Source: Microcoleus sp. bin48.metabat.b7b8b9.023 (GTDB taxonomy: Bacteria > Cyanobacteriota > Cyanobacteriia > Cyanobacteriales > Microcoleaceae). Taken from it: DNA of 64,000 nucleotides. The notes beneath the pieces were generated by a model. That model was given only the letters and a program-made list of their open reading frames with translations. It ran no database searches and had not been told where the DNA came from. How positions within the stretch are numbered: the first letter of the stretch is position 1; each line of letters opens with the position of its first letter. Below, in pieces: positions 53,116 to 61,246 of the stretch. The DNA is taken from contig NZ_JAAFKG010000015.1 of assembly GCF_013299185.1 (NCBI RefSeq), positions 56,639 to 120,638 on the forward strand, in the 5' to 3' direction. The translations under genes were made by a program, and so were the position numbers.

Positions 53116-53304
53116 ATGCAAGAAACACAGGACAACTCATTGTTTACTGAACTCACCTCTGAAGAATCAGCTAGCGTCAACGGCGGTTACTACTATCGCG
53201 ATAGCTATTATGGCCGCGGCGACTGTGGCCGCCGGCGCCGTTGGGTCGTGTACCGCCGCAATTGCGACGGTTCATACAGAAGAGTAGTTCGCTACGGCTA
53301 CTGA
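53116..53304 (+). CDS. Double-glycine leader peptide P3 with Tyr/Arg-rich Cys core
   Basis: 62 residues. It has the same 24-residue leader type (V-N-G-G), then a 38-residue core with Cys37, G-R-R-R-R-W-V-V-Y-R-R-N, Cys50 and the same D-G-S-Y-R-R-V-V-R-Y-G-Y end as P2. The C-terminal 22 residues (R-R-R-R-W onward) equal P2, while the N-terminal core differs (R-D-S-Y-Y-G-R-G-D). A terminator follows 48 bp later, then the exporter gene. Confidence 0.85.
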   Translation: MQETQDNSLFTELTSEESASVNGGYYYRDSYYGRGDCGRRRRWVVYRRNCDGSYRRVVRYGY

Positions 53305-53351
53305 TAAAGTTTAGTGCTGTCAATTTAGCTCTATAACTGTGGAATCGAGAA

Positions 53352-53379
53352 AGCACCCATAACTTTATGGGTGCTTTTT
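53352..53379 (+). terminator. Rho-independent terminator between peptides and exporter
   Basis: A 10-bp perfect stem (AGCACCCATA / TATGGGTGCT) with a 4-base loop is followed by TTTTT. It would separate high precursor expression from the exporter gene 36 bp downstream. Confidence 0.85.
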
Positions 53380-53414
53380 GCTGATTGGGTAGTTGGTGAT
53401 GAGTAATCTTCTTT

Positions 53415-55652
53415 ATGCTCTACCATTATTCATTTTCCAAAATGTTAAAGAACATCCCTTTGATCGGCAAAATGCCATTATTCGGACAAGTTAACAGGTT
53501 TAAGAAATATCAGGTTGTACTCCAGCAGAGCGAAGAAGACTGCGGGGCGGCTTGTTTGGCTTCGATCGCCAAATTTTACGGACAGAATTTTGCCATTAGC
53601 CGTTTGCGAGAATCTGCGGGTACAGGCCAAAAGGGGACGACTCTGCTGGGCTTGAAACAAGGCGCTGAGGCGGTGGGCTTTAATGCTCGATCCGTGCGAG
53701 CAGCGGCTGCTATTTTAGACAAAATTGACGAAGCACCTTTACCGGCGATTATTCACTGGAGCGGTTACCACTGGGTTGTTTTGTACGGAAAGCAGGGCGA
53801 CAAATATGCGATCGGCGATCCGGCTGTCGGTATGCGCTATATTTCCAAAGAAGAATTAGCGGCAGGTTGGACAGATTGGCTGTGCTTGCTAGTAGACCCA
53901 GATCCCGATCGATTTTTTGCCGAAGCAGACGGTCAACCGCCCGCTAATTCCTTACAAAAATGGATGCGCCGGGTTTGGATTTACCGCCAGCTTTTAATGG
54001 AAGCACTGTTGCTGAATGTGGTGTTGGGTTTGCTGTCGATTGCTTCGCCTTTTCTGGTACAACTGCTCACCGACGACATTCTGGTGCGGGGCGACACGCA
54101 ACTTTTGGCAAGTGTGGCGATCGCAGTTATAGTTATGAATCTATTTAGCAGCAGTTTAGGATTGGTACAGTCGAACTTGATTGCTCAATTTTCCCAGCGT
54201 TTAGAGTTGGGATTGGTCATGGAATTCGGGCGTAAATTCCTGCGATTGCCTTTAAGCTTTTACGAAACCAGACGCAGCGGCGAAATCGTCAGTAGATTAC
54301 AAGATATCCAAGAAATCAATAAATTAGTTTCTCAATTTGCGATCAGCTTACCCAGTCAATTTTTTATAGCCGTAGTTTCTTTTGTTGTCATGTTGTTTTA
54401 CAGCAAGGAACTGACGCTGGCAGCTACAGTCATCGCTTTGTTCATGACTGCCTCTACAATAGTTTTTCTGCCCGTATTGCAGCAAAAAACGCGGAATTTA
54501 TTTGTACTGGAAGCAGAAACTCAAGGTGTTTTAGTAGAAACCTTTAAAGGCGCACTGACCGTCAAAACCACTAGCAGCGCCCAGCAACTTTGGGAAGAAT
54601 TTCAAGGTCGCTTCGGTCGCTTAGCGAGTCTTACTTTTCGCACTACACAAATTGGCATTCTCAATAATATCTTTTCTGGCTTTGTTGCTTCAGCGGGCAG
54701 CATTACCCTGCTGTGGTTGGGCAGCAGCTTAGTGATTGACAAAGCATTGAGTATCGGTCAGTTGCTAGCATTTATTAGCATGAATCAAAACGTTACTACT
54801 TGGGTAACTTCCTTGGTTGAATGTACTGATGAAATGGCTCGCGTGCAGACAGCAACTCAACGGCTTTCGGAAGTCATAGACGCCGAACCAGAAAGTAAAA
54901 GTGATATTAATAAACCTGTGGTAACGCTTCAAGACCGCGACGAAATTGTTTGCAAGAGTGTGAATTTTCACTACCCAGGCAGACTTGACTTGTTAGAAAA
55001 TTTTTCTGTGACATTTCCTGGCGGTCACGCAATTGCTTTAATCGGTTATTCTGGTTGTGGAAAAAGTACCCTAGCTAAGGTAATTGCTGGTCTGTATCCG
55101 CTCCAATCTGGTAATGTGAGAATTGGTGGTTACAATTTGCAGGATTTGTCTCTCGATTGTCTCAGACAGCAGGTGGTTCTTGTTCCCCAAGAAGCTCATT
55201 TCTGGAGCCGTTCGATTCTCGATAATTTTCAGTTGGGGAGTCCCGATGTCACTTTTGAACAGATTGTGAAAGCTTGCAAAATTGCCGGGGCGGATGAATT
55301 TATCAGCCAATTACCGGATAAATATCAAACTGTTTTAGGGGAGTTTGGGGCAAATATTTCTGGGGGACAAAGACAGAGATTGGCGATCGCCCGTGCCATT
55401 CTCAATAACCCGCCCGTGTTGATTTTAGACGAGTCTACCGCAGGGCTAGATCCCGCCAGCGAAGCGGAAGTCTTGGAAAATCTGTTGATGTACCGGCAGG
55501 GGAAAACCACGATTTTCATCAGTCACAGGCCCCGAGTGATCGATCGCGCAGATTGGATTATTATGTTAGAGCGTGGCAGGTTAAAACTGCAAGGATCTGC
55601 TGCAAAATTGCGATCGATTCCCGGAGATCACTTAGACTTTTTGGAACCTTAA
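53415..55652 (+). CDS. C39-peptidase ABC transporter (PCAT) for double-glycine peptides
   Basis: A 745-residue protein. Residues about 31-150 are a C39 peptidase: Q-x-x-E-E-D-C-G-A-A-C (Cys43), H-W-S-G-Y-H-W (His119) and G-D-P-A (Asp135). Next come six TM helices (about 185-460) and an ABC ATPase (Walker A G-Y-S-G-C-G-K-S-T, signature I-S-G-G-Q-R, Walker B V-L-I-L-D-E-S). It cuts leaders after GG and exports the core. An internal ATG at 53442 (M-L-K-N-I-P) is also possible. It is downstream of four matching substrates. Confidence 0.96.
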   Translation: MLYHYSFSKMLKNIPLIGKMPLFGQVNRFKKYQVVLQQSEEDCGAACLASIAKFYGQNFAISRLRESAGTGQKGTTLLGLKQGAEAVGFNARSVRAAAAILDKIDEAPLPAIIHWSGYHWVVLYGKQGDKYAIGDPAVGMRYISKEELAAGWTDWLCLLVDPDPDRFFAEADGQPPANSLQKWMRRVWIYRQLLMEALLLNVVLGLLSIASPFLVQLLTDDILVRGDTQLLASVAIAVIVMNLFSSSLGLVQSNLIAQFSQRLELGLVMEFGRKFLRLPLSFYETRRSGEIVSRLQDIQEINKLVSQFAISLPSQFFIAVVSFVVMLFYSKELTLAATVIALFMTASTIVFLPVLQQKTRNLFVLEAETQGVLVETFKGALTVKTTSSAQQLWEEFQGRFGRLASLTFRTTQIGILNNIFSGFVASAGSITLLWLGSSLVIDKALSIGQLLAFISMNQNVTTWVTSLVECTDEMARVQTATQRLSEVIDAEPESKSDINKPVVTLQDRDEIVCKSVNFHYPGRLDLLENFSVTFPGGHAIALIGYSGCGKSTLAKVIAGLYPLQSGNVRIGGYNLQDLSLDCLRQQVVLVPQEAHFWSRSILDNFQLGSPDVTFEQIVKACKIAGADEFISQLPDKYQTVLGEFGANISGGQRQRLAIARAILNNPPVLILDESTAGLDPASEAEVLENLLMYRQGKTTIFISHRPRVIDRADWIIMLERGRLKLQGSAAKLRSIPGDHLDFLEP

Positions 55653-55692
55653 ACAAAATTGTAGTTACTTGAGAATCAATACGGTTGAATAA

Positions 55693-56065
55693 GATAAGAC
55701 GGCGGTTAGAAACCGCGCCTACACAAACGAAGTCCGAGCTCAGAGGGACTGAAGAGAATAAGGTAATTTTAACCGCGCACTCTTCAACCCGCGGCGGCGG
55801 GTTTGGTTTGTATAGACGCGGTTTCCAACCGCCCGGTATTTTTATCTTCAACCCGCGGCGGCGGGTTTGGTTTGTATAGACGCGGTTTCTAACCGCCCGG
55901 TCTTCTTCAACCCGCGGAGGTGTTCGGCGCGAAATCGAGTCGCGGGTTTGGTTTGTATAGACGCGGTTTCTAACCGCCTGGTCTTTTTCAACCCGCGGCG
56001 GCGGGTTTGGTTTGTATAGACGCGGTTTCCAACCGCCCGGTATTTTATCTCCCCGCCCAGTCTTC
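55693..56065. repeat. Array of GGCGGTT/CCCGCGGCGGCGGG hairpin repeats
   Basis: About five units, each with CCCGCGGCGGCGGGTTTGG and TATAGACGCGGTTTC(T/C)AACCGCC hairpins. One unit carries an insertion (GGAGGTGTTCGGCGCGAAAT near 55916-55935). The long minus-strand frame across it is a repeat artefact. Confidence 0.92.
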
Positions 56066-56069
56066 TTAA

Positions 56070-57737
56070 TTAATGTACGCGACAAACTAGAGGAATCGCC
56101 TCTTGATTTTCCAACACCAAACCGTACTCCAAACCCTCAACCACAGCCTGACAAGAAGCATCCAAAATATTAGTAGAAACCCCCACAGTAGTCCACCGCT
56201 GCTGATGGTTGCTCGATTCCACCAACACGCGAGTTTTAGCACCAGTACCCGCACCGGAATCCAGAATTCGCACCTTGTAATCTGTCAAGTAAAAATGGGC
56301 TATCGCCGGATAAAAATTCACCAAAGCTTTCCGCAAAGCCGCATCCAAAGCCGAAACCGGGCCGTTTCCTTCCGCGCATTCCAGAATATTTGTACCGTTG
56401 ACTGACAATTTCACAGTGGCTAAAGCCGTACAATCTTCGCCAACTTTATCGCAGTGAACTTGAAATCCATGAATTTCAAACCACCGCTGCCGCTTTTCCA
56501 AAGCTTCCCGCATTAACAATTCAAAAGACGCCTCAGCACCCTCAAATTGATATCCCTGACTTTCCAAATCTTTCAACTTTTCCAGAATTTGGCGGCAAGC
56601 AGGATTTTTGCGATCGAGTTCAATACCAAAAGTCTTAGCCTTCGCCAAAACATTGCTCAAACCCGATTGATCCGAAATCACAATTCGTCGGATGTTGCCA
56701 ATTTTTTCCGGTTCCAAGTGTTCGTAAGTTAACGGATTTTTTGCAACCGCCGATACGTGAATTCCGCCCTTGTGAGCAAAAGCGGAAAGACCGACAAAAG
56801 GAGCGTGGTCATCGGGAGCAAGATTAACAATTTCGCTGACGGAGCGACTGACTTGAGTTAATTTCGCTAATTGCTCATCTTGAATGCAATCATAACCCAA
56901 CTTGAGCTGAAAATTAGGAATCAAGGAACACAAATTAGCATTACCGCAGCGTTCGCCATAACCGTTAATAGTTCCCTGTACCATCGTCACCCCTTCCCGC
57001 ACACCAGCCAGAGCATTAGCAACGGCAACTCCAGAGTCGTTGTGAGTGTGAATTCCTAACTGAATTTTAGACTTTCTCCCCTCCTTAATAAGGGGGGGTT
57101 GGGGGGGGTGAATTTCCGATTCCGAAATATCCCAAGTTTCTATTATTCCTGCCACATCACGCACAACTTGACTAACTTCGTCAGGCAAAGTACCGCCGTT
57201 AGTATCGCACAACACCAGCCATTCTGCACCAGCATTCGCCGCTGCCATTAAAGTTTTAATCGCATACTCGGGATTGTGTTTGTAGCCGTCAAACCAGTGT
57301 TCGGCATCGTAAATAACGCGCCTTCCCTGACTCCGTAAATATTCAATAGTATCTCGAATCATCGCCAGATTTTCTTCTAGCGTTGTCTTCAAACTTTCAA
57401 TTACGTGCAAATCCCACGACTTGCCAAACAGCGTTACCCAGCGAGTTCCCGCCGACAAGATAGGCTGCAACATTTCATCATTAGCTGCCGTTTTTCCCGG
57501 TCGTCTGGTCGAACAAAAAGCGACTACTTCTGCTTGAATTAATGGCTGTTCTTTGAGCTGCCAAAAAAATTGTACGTCCTTAGGATTTGCTCCCGGCCAG
57601 CCACCTTCAATAAACGGAATTCCTAAACTGTCTAGCTGTCGAGCAATTCGCACTTTGTCTTCGAGAGATAAGCAGAGTCCCTCGCACTGAGCGCCGTCTC
57701 GCAGCGTGGTATCGTAGATCCAGAGCCGATTTTTCAT
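56070..57737 (-). CDS. cimA: Citramalate synthase
   Basis: A 555-residue protein of the HMGL-like/LeuA family. It has D-T-T-L-R-D-G-A-Q (near 9-17), G-W-P-G-A-N-P-K, H-T-H-N-D-S-G-V-A-V-A-N and a C-terminal LeuA regulatory domain (from about 420). It condenses pyruvate and acetyl-CoA to (R)-citramalate, opening a threonine-independent route to isoleucine. Residues about 209-221 (P-P-Q-P-P-L-I-K-E-G) come from a G/C-run repeat inserted in frame (57075-57111). Confidence 0.92.
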   Translation of the reverse strand: MKNRLWIYDTTLRDGAQCEGLCLSLEDKVRIARQLDSLGIPFIEGGWPGANPKDVQFFWQLKEQPLIQAEVVAFCSTRRPGKTAANDEMLQPILSAGTRWVTLFGKSWDLHVIESLKTTLEENLAMIRDTIEYLRSQGRRVIYDAEHWFDGYKHNPEYAIKTLMAAANAGAEWLVLCDTNGGTLPDEVSQVVRDVAGIIETWDISESEIHPPQPPLIKEGRKSKIQLGIHTHNDSGVAVANALAGVREGVTMVQGTINGYGERCGNANLCSLIPNFQLKLGYDCIQDEQLAKLTQVSRSVSEIVNLAPDDHAPFVGLSAFAHKGGIHVSAVAKNPLTYEHLEPEKIGNIRRIVISDQSGLSNVLAKAKTFGIELDRKNPACRQILEKLKDLESQGYQFEGAEASFELLMREALEKRQRWFEIHGFQVHCDKVGEDCTALATVKLSVNGTNILECAEGNGPVSALDAALRKALVNFYPAIAHFYLTDYKVRILDSGAGTGAKTRVLVESSNHQQRWTTVGVSTNILDASCQAVVEGLEYGLVLENQEAIPLVCRVH

Positions 57738-57854
57738 GGGGAATTCTCAATTCTCAATTGGTAATATATCACTTATCATATTAGATGAAATTATTTGAAA
57801 TAAATGCGATAATATATAGGAAAATTAACATAAATGTAATCGGGGTAAATTACT

Positions 57855-58193
57855 GTGGTCAAGGTACAAGCGCAAGGAAAAACATTTGAGTGCGATCGCG
57901 GATCGAATCTCCGTGAAGTCTTGCTCAAAAACGGCATCGATCTCTACAACGGCAACGCCAAAGTCATCAACTGTCACGGTTTGGGGACTTGTGGCACCTG
58001 CGCCGTCACCATCGAGGGCGAAGTTTCTGACTCCGAGTGGCGCGAAAAAGCGCGGCTTTCGCTTCCTCCCCATTCTGCGGCATCAAACCGTCGTTTGTCC
58101 TGTCAGACTAAGGTTTTGGGCGATATTAAGGTGACAAAATATCAGGGTTTTTGGGGCCAAGACTCGGAGACTGTCTGGAAACCTCAAGGATAG
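57855..58193 (+). CDS. 2Fe-2S ferredoxin (adrenodoxin-like Cys spacing)
   Basis: 112 residues from a GTG at 57855. Cys40-x5-Cys46-x2-Cys49 and Cys83 match a 2Fe-2S ferredoxin, with the C-x5-C spacing of the adrenodoxin/bacterial type rather than the photosynthetic C-x4-C type. The C-terminus is extended and Trp-rich (G-F-W-G-Q-D-S-E-T-V-W). The electron partner is unknown. Confidence 0.88.
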   Translation: MVKVQAQGKTFECDRGSNLREVLLKNGIDLYNGNAKVINCHGLGTCGTCAVTIEGEVSDSEWREKARLSLPPHSAASNRRLSCQTKVLGDIKVTKYQGFWGQDSETVWKPQG

Positions 58194-58312
58194 ATTTTTT
58201 GTCGGGGAAGGCTCATAGGACGATCGCCTTGCAAGATAATATGTAAGACTTGCCCAAAAATTCTCAATGTAAGGTGCACGCACCAGCTATTAGTGTCAAC
58301 AAATACGTCAAA

Positions 58313-58738
58313 TGTAGCATGAGTCTGCTGTCTGACGATTAGGCCTTCGATCCCCCCTAACCCCCCTTAAGAAGGGGGGGACAAGAGCGTCTTGGGCTCC
58401 CCGCAACGATTCGGGAACAGCATCAAAGTTCCCCCTTCTTAAGGGGGAACAACAGCATCAAAGTCCCCCTTATTAAGGGGGATTTAGGGGGATCGGGCCG
58501 AGCGTGAGAAACGAGAGATAAAAATAATTTTAGGCGATTGTAGCATGAGTTTGCTATCTGACGATTAGGCCTTCGATCCCCCCTAACCCCCCTTAATAAG
58601 GGGGGGACAAGAGTATCAAAGTCCCCCGACTATCAGGGGGAACCTAAAACACATCGAAGTCCCCCTTCTTAAGGGGGATTTAGGGGGATCGGGCCGAGCG
58701 TGAGAAACGAGAGATAAAAAGTATTTTAGGCGATTGTT
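58313..58738. repeat. Tandem duplicated module with TIR-like G/C-run ends
   Basis: Two copies (58313-58538 and 58539-58738) share TAGCATGAGT, TCTGACGATTAGGCC, GCGTGAGAAACGAGAGATA and TTTTAGGCGATTG. Inside, GATCCCCCCTAACCCCCCTT and its inverted form AAGGGGGATTTAGGGGGATC face each other like terminal repeats. The spacer between the ferredoxin and thiO is otherwise empty. Confidence 0.85.
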
Positions 58739-58814
58739 GATACCAATCCATACCAGCACCTTACCCTCAAGAAAGTCCTGAGGTAAAAAAGCCAGAAAGT
58801 CCATAGAAAAGTTA

Positions 58815-59900
58815 ATGAATTCATCTCAAGATATTCTGATTGTTGGCGGCGGAATAATCGGCCTTTCCCTAGCAGTTGAACTGAAGTTGCGAGGGGCTTC
58901 TGTCGCCGTTGTCACCGCCGATTCCAAACAACCGACGGCCCGGGCGGCTGCCGGAATGCTGGCGCCACAAGCCGAACGAATTCCCCCGAGTCCGATGCTG
59001 GATTTGTGCCTGCAAAGTCGCGCGCTGTATGCTTCCTGGGTGGAACGGCTAGAACAGATTACGGGGTTGAAAACGGGATATTGGCGATCGGGAATTCTCG
59101 CACCTGTGTGTCAAAATGAGCCTCAAGAAAAGCCAAATGTGTCAAACCTTAATTCTCAATGGCTCGACAGAGACGCGATTCGCCAACATCAATTTGGATT
59201 GGGCGATGAAGTAATTGGCGGTTGGTGGTATCCTGACGACGCTCAAGTTGACAACCGCGCTTTATTTCGGACGCTTCAAGCCGCAACTAAAGAATTACAG
59301 ATTGAGATTATTCAAGATACTGCCAAGGAAATTATTCGACATAAAAATCTAGTTTTTGGTGTAGAAACAACAGCCAGAAAATTGCAAGCAGACCGTTATA
59401 TTTTGGCGGCAGGGCCTTGGTGCGAGAAGTTATTGAATGTTCCGATTTTTCCCAGAAAGGGGCAAATGCTGTCAGTCTGCGTACCAGAAAATTTGGGAGT
59501 GATTCAGCCGCTGCAAACAGTTTTATTCGGGACTGGCATTTATATTGTACCGCGTCAAGATGGCAGAATTATTATTGGCGCAACTAGCGAGAATGTGGAT
59601 TTTACCCCTGGAAATACTCCAGCGGGAATTCAAAGTTTGCTAGCAGGAGCGATGAAGTTATATCCCGAATTGCAGCATTATCCGATTTTAGAGTTTTGGT
59701 GGGGATTTCGGCCGGCTACGACGGATGAGTTGCCGATTTTGGGTGCTTCTGCTTGGGATAATTTGACATTGGCAACGGGGCATTATCGCAATGGCATTTT
59801 GTTGGCTCCGGTAACTGCTAAATTGTTGGCTGATTTGATGTTGGAGCAAAAGTTAGATCCGTTGTTGGCTGCGTTTAATTATTCGAGGTTTGGATTTTAA
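58815..59900 (+). CDS. thiO: Glycine oxidase
   Basis: A 361-residue FAD protein with the dinucleotide-binding G-G-G-I-I-G-L-S-L-A at about 10-19, T-A-R-A-A-A-G-M-L-A, and the C-terminal G-H-Y-R-N-G-I-L-L-A-P. ThiO oxidises glycine to iminoglycine for thiazole synthesis in thiamine biosynthesis. Many cyanobacteria have a ThiO-ThiG fusion; here ThiO is single. Confidence 0.92.
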   Translation: MNSSQDILIVGGGIIGLSLAVELKLRGASVAVVTADSKQPTARAAAGMLAPQAERIPPSPMLDLCLQSRALYASWVERLEQITGLKTGYWRSGILAPVCQNEPQEKPNVSNLNSQWLDRDAIRQHQFGLGDEVIGGWWYPDDAQVDNRALFRTLQAATKELQIEIIQDTAKEIIRHKNLVFGVETTARKLQADRYILAAGPWCEKLLNVPIFPRKGQMLSVCVPENLGVIQPLQTVLFGTGIYIVPRQDGRIIIGATSENVDFTPGNTPAGIQSLLAGAMKLYPELQHYPILEFWWGFRPATTDELPILGASAWDNLTLATGHYRNGILLAPVTAKLLADLMLEQKLDPLLAAFNYSRFGF

Positions 59901-59948
59901 GCACTTACTTAAGCTTATATCTATTGGTACAGAATGTCTCTTACTTCT

Positions 59949-60144
59949 TAGGTACGTAGTTGCGCTTCAGCGCTCTTTGGCGTTGCTTAATCAGGGTATG
60001 AAAATGGACAACTTAAAAATTCAGCTATATTGACTGAATCGCTTGTTTGATTTTTTCACATTGAGTCGTTCATCGCGTAAATTAGCAACGCCCAGCGCTG
60101 TTTAAATAGGATTTAAAGAGCGCTGAAGCGCAACTACATACCTT
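59949..60144. repeat. GCGCTTCAGCGC hairpin repeat with long loop
   Basis: The left arm GGTACGTAGTTGCGCTTCAG and right arm CTGAAGCGCAACTACATACC are separated by about 150 bp. Same family as 22918-23166. Confidence 0.85.
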
Positions 60145-60183
60145 GATGTAACAGTTGCGTCCCGGCCTGTGAGTAAGTCCAAA

Positions 60184-60651
60184 TTAGTTAGATTCTGGTT
60201 TTTTGGGTTGGTTCAATTCCCTGCATTTAAGCGCAGCCAAATCGTAAGCATTTTGGTAATCTTTACCGCCTAACATGACATCGCCGTAATATTCATAGGG
60301 TTGATTTCCGTAAACAGGCAGCGGGTCGTCTTCTGGATAATCTTCTTTTGACTCCTCTAGAATTGCTTTGAGTTTCTTGACGCTCAATCGCTGGGCGGGG
60401 AAGTAATGAATGTCTTGAGCGCTGAAGCCCAGATGCGGAAAAGTTGGGTCAAGAATTCGCTCGTTTAGTTCAATCCAGCTATACTCGATGGGTTTGTAAG
60501 GTGCTCCGGGTGCAGCTAAAAATCCTTGGACGTAAATTGCGCCTTCGGTGGTTAAGGCTGCTTTGGAAGCGTTATCAAAGCAGTTTTTCCGGTTACTTTT
60601 GATGCGAGTGGCGATTTCAATAGAAAGCGTCTCATCTAACAGTTCGCTCAT
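60184..60651 (-). CDS. Hypothetical protein
   Basis: A 155-residue soluble protein with no recognised domain. Conserved-looking runs are N-C-F-D-N-A-S-K-A-A and Y-S-W-I-E-L-N-E-R-I, and a Y-P-E-D-D-P-L-P-V-Y-G-N acidic loop precedes the C-terminal helix. The frame is of good codon quality. It converges with thiO; nothing points to its role. Confidence 0.6.
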   Translation of the reverse strand: MSELLDETLSIEIATRIKSNRKNCFDNASKAALTTEGAIYVQGFLAAPGAPYKPIEYSWIELNERILDPTFPHLGFSAQDIHYFPAQRLSVKKLKAILEESKEDYPEDDPLPVYGNQPYEYYGDVMLGGKDYQNAYDLAALKCRELNQPKKPESN

Positions 60652-61041
60652 AATTTCTTCGAGTCGCGTGTGCGATTAGATTGTAGCAAGTCGGAGCTGC
60701 GATCGCAAAAAACGAACGATCGCCAATAACAATCGCTCCTCAAATTCCCGTTTCCACGAGTCGAGCCAAAATCCTCTGCGGTGGTGGATGTTGTGTCACA
60801 TTTGGGTTTCGGGGGCGGTTTCTCAAAGGCGCAGGCGGGGGTGATACAGGCCGGAAAGTCGATCGCCCGTATCAACTTCCCGGCGGATCGCAAGATTTGG
60901 GAGTCGCCGAATGTTTGAGCGTGCGATCGAGTGAGAGCTTAGCCCCTAAACAGTAGCGATTTGTCGCGCTGGTGACACGCTGCACACACAGTTTTTTCTG
61001 CAAATCAGCGAGAATTGTGATAACCTCATAGATGTGCGAAA
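60652..61041. other. Intergenic before the riboswitch
   Basis: HIP1-like sites are dense, for example at about 60702 and 60717. The minus-strand frame 60648-60893 has no recognised product and was rejected. The promoter for the riboswitch transcript should be near 60960-61030; no clear box is assigned. Confidence 0.45.
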
Positions 61042-61157
61042 ATCGGTTCCAACAAAAAGCAACCGTTGGAAAAAACGGGGAAAGTCCGGTGTAAGTCCGG
61101 CGCTGTCCCGCAACTGTAATGAGATGATAGAGTCTCTTAGTCAGAAGGCCCGCCGAT
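61042..61157 (+). ncRNA. Cobalamin riboswitch (compact form)
   Basis: The B12-box core is clear: GGGGAAAGTCCGGTGTAAG at about 61077, GCTGTCCCGCAACTGTAAT at about 61102 and AGTCAGAAGGCCCGCC near the end. ATCGG (61042-61046) and CCGAT (61153-61157) close P1. It is shorter than classic class I, with the peripheral P6-type extension reduced. It lies 90 bp before the desaturase ATG. Confidence 0.9.
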
Positions 61158-61246
61158 ATCCCAAGCCTGTTCTTTTTCGTCTACGAGGTATAGATGATAG
61201 TTAATTTTGCAGTTTTAAAAGTCATGTACTATGGCGAGATATCCGA

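Noticed and set aside
55561..56085. 174-codon minus-strand frame with repeated R-P-Y-T-N-Q-T-like blocks
   Set aside because: It is a read-through of tandem GGCGGTT hairpin repeats and overlaps the exporter stop; no protein-like composition.
60648..60893. 81-codon minus-strand frame upstream of the hypothetical gene
   Set aside because: Overlaps the next gene start, HIP1-rich, and no recognisable sequence.
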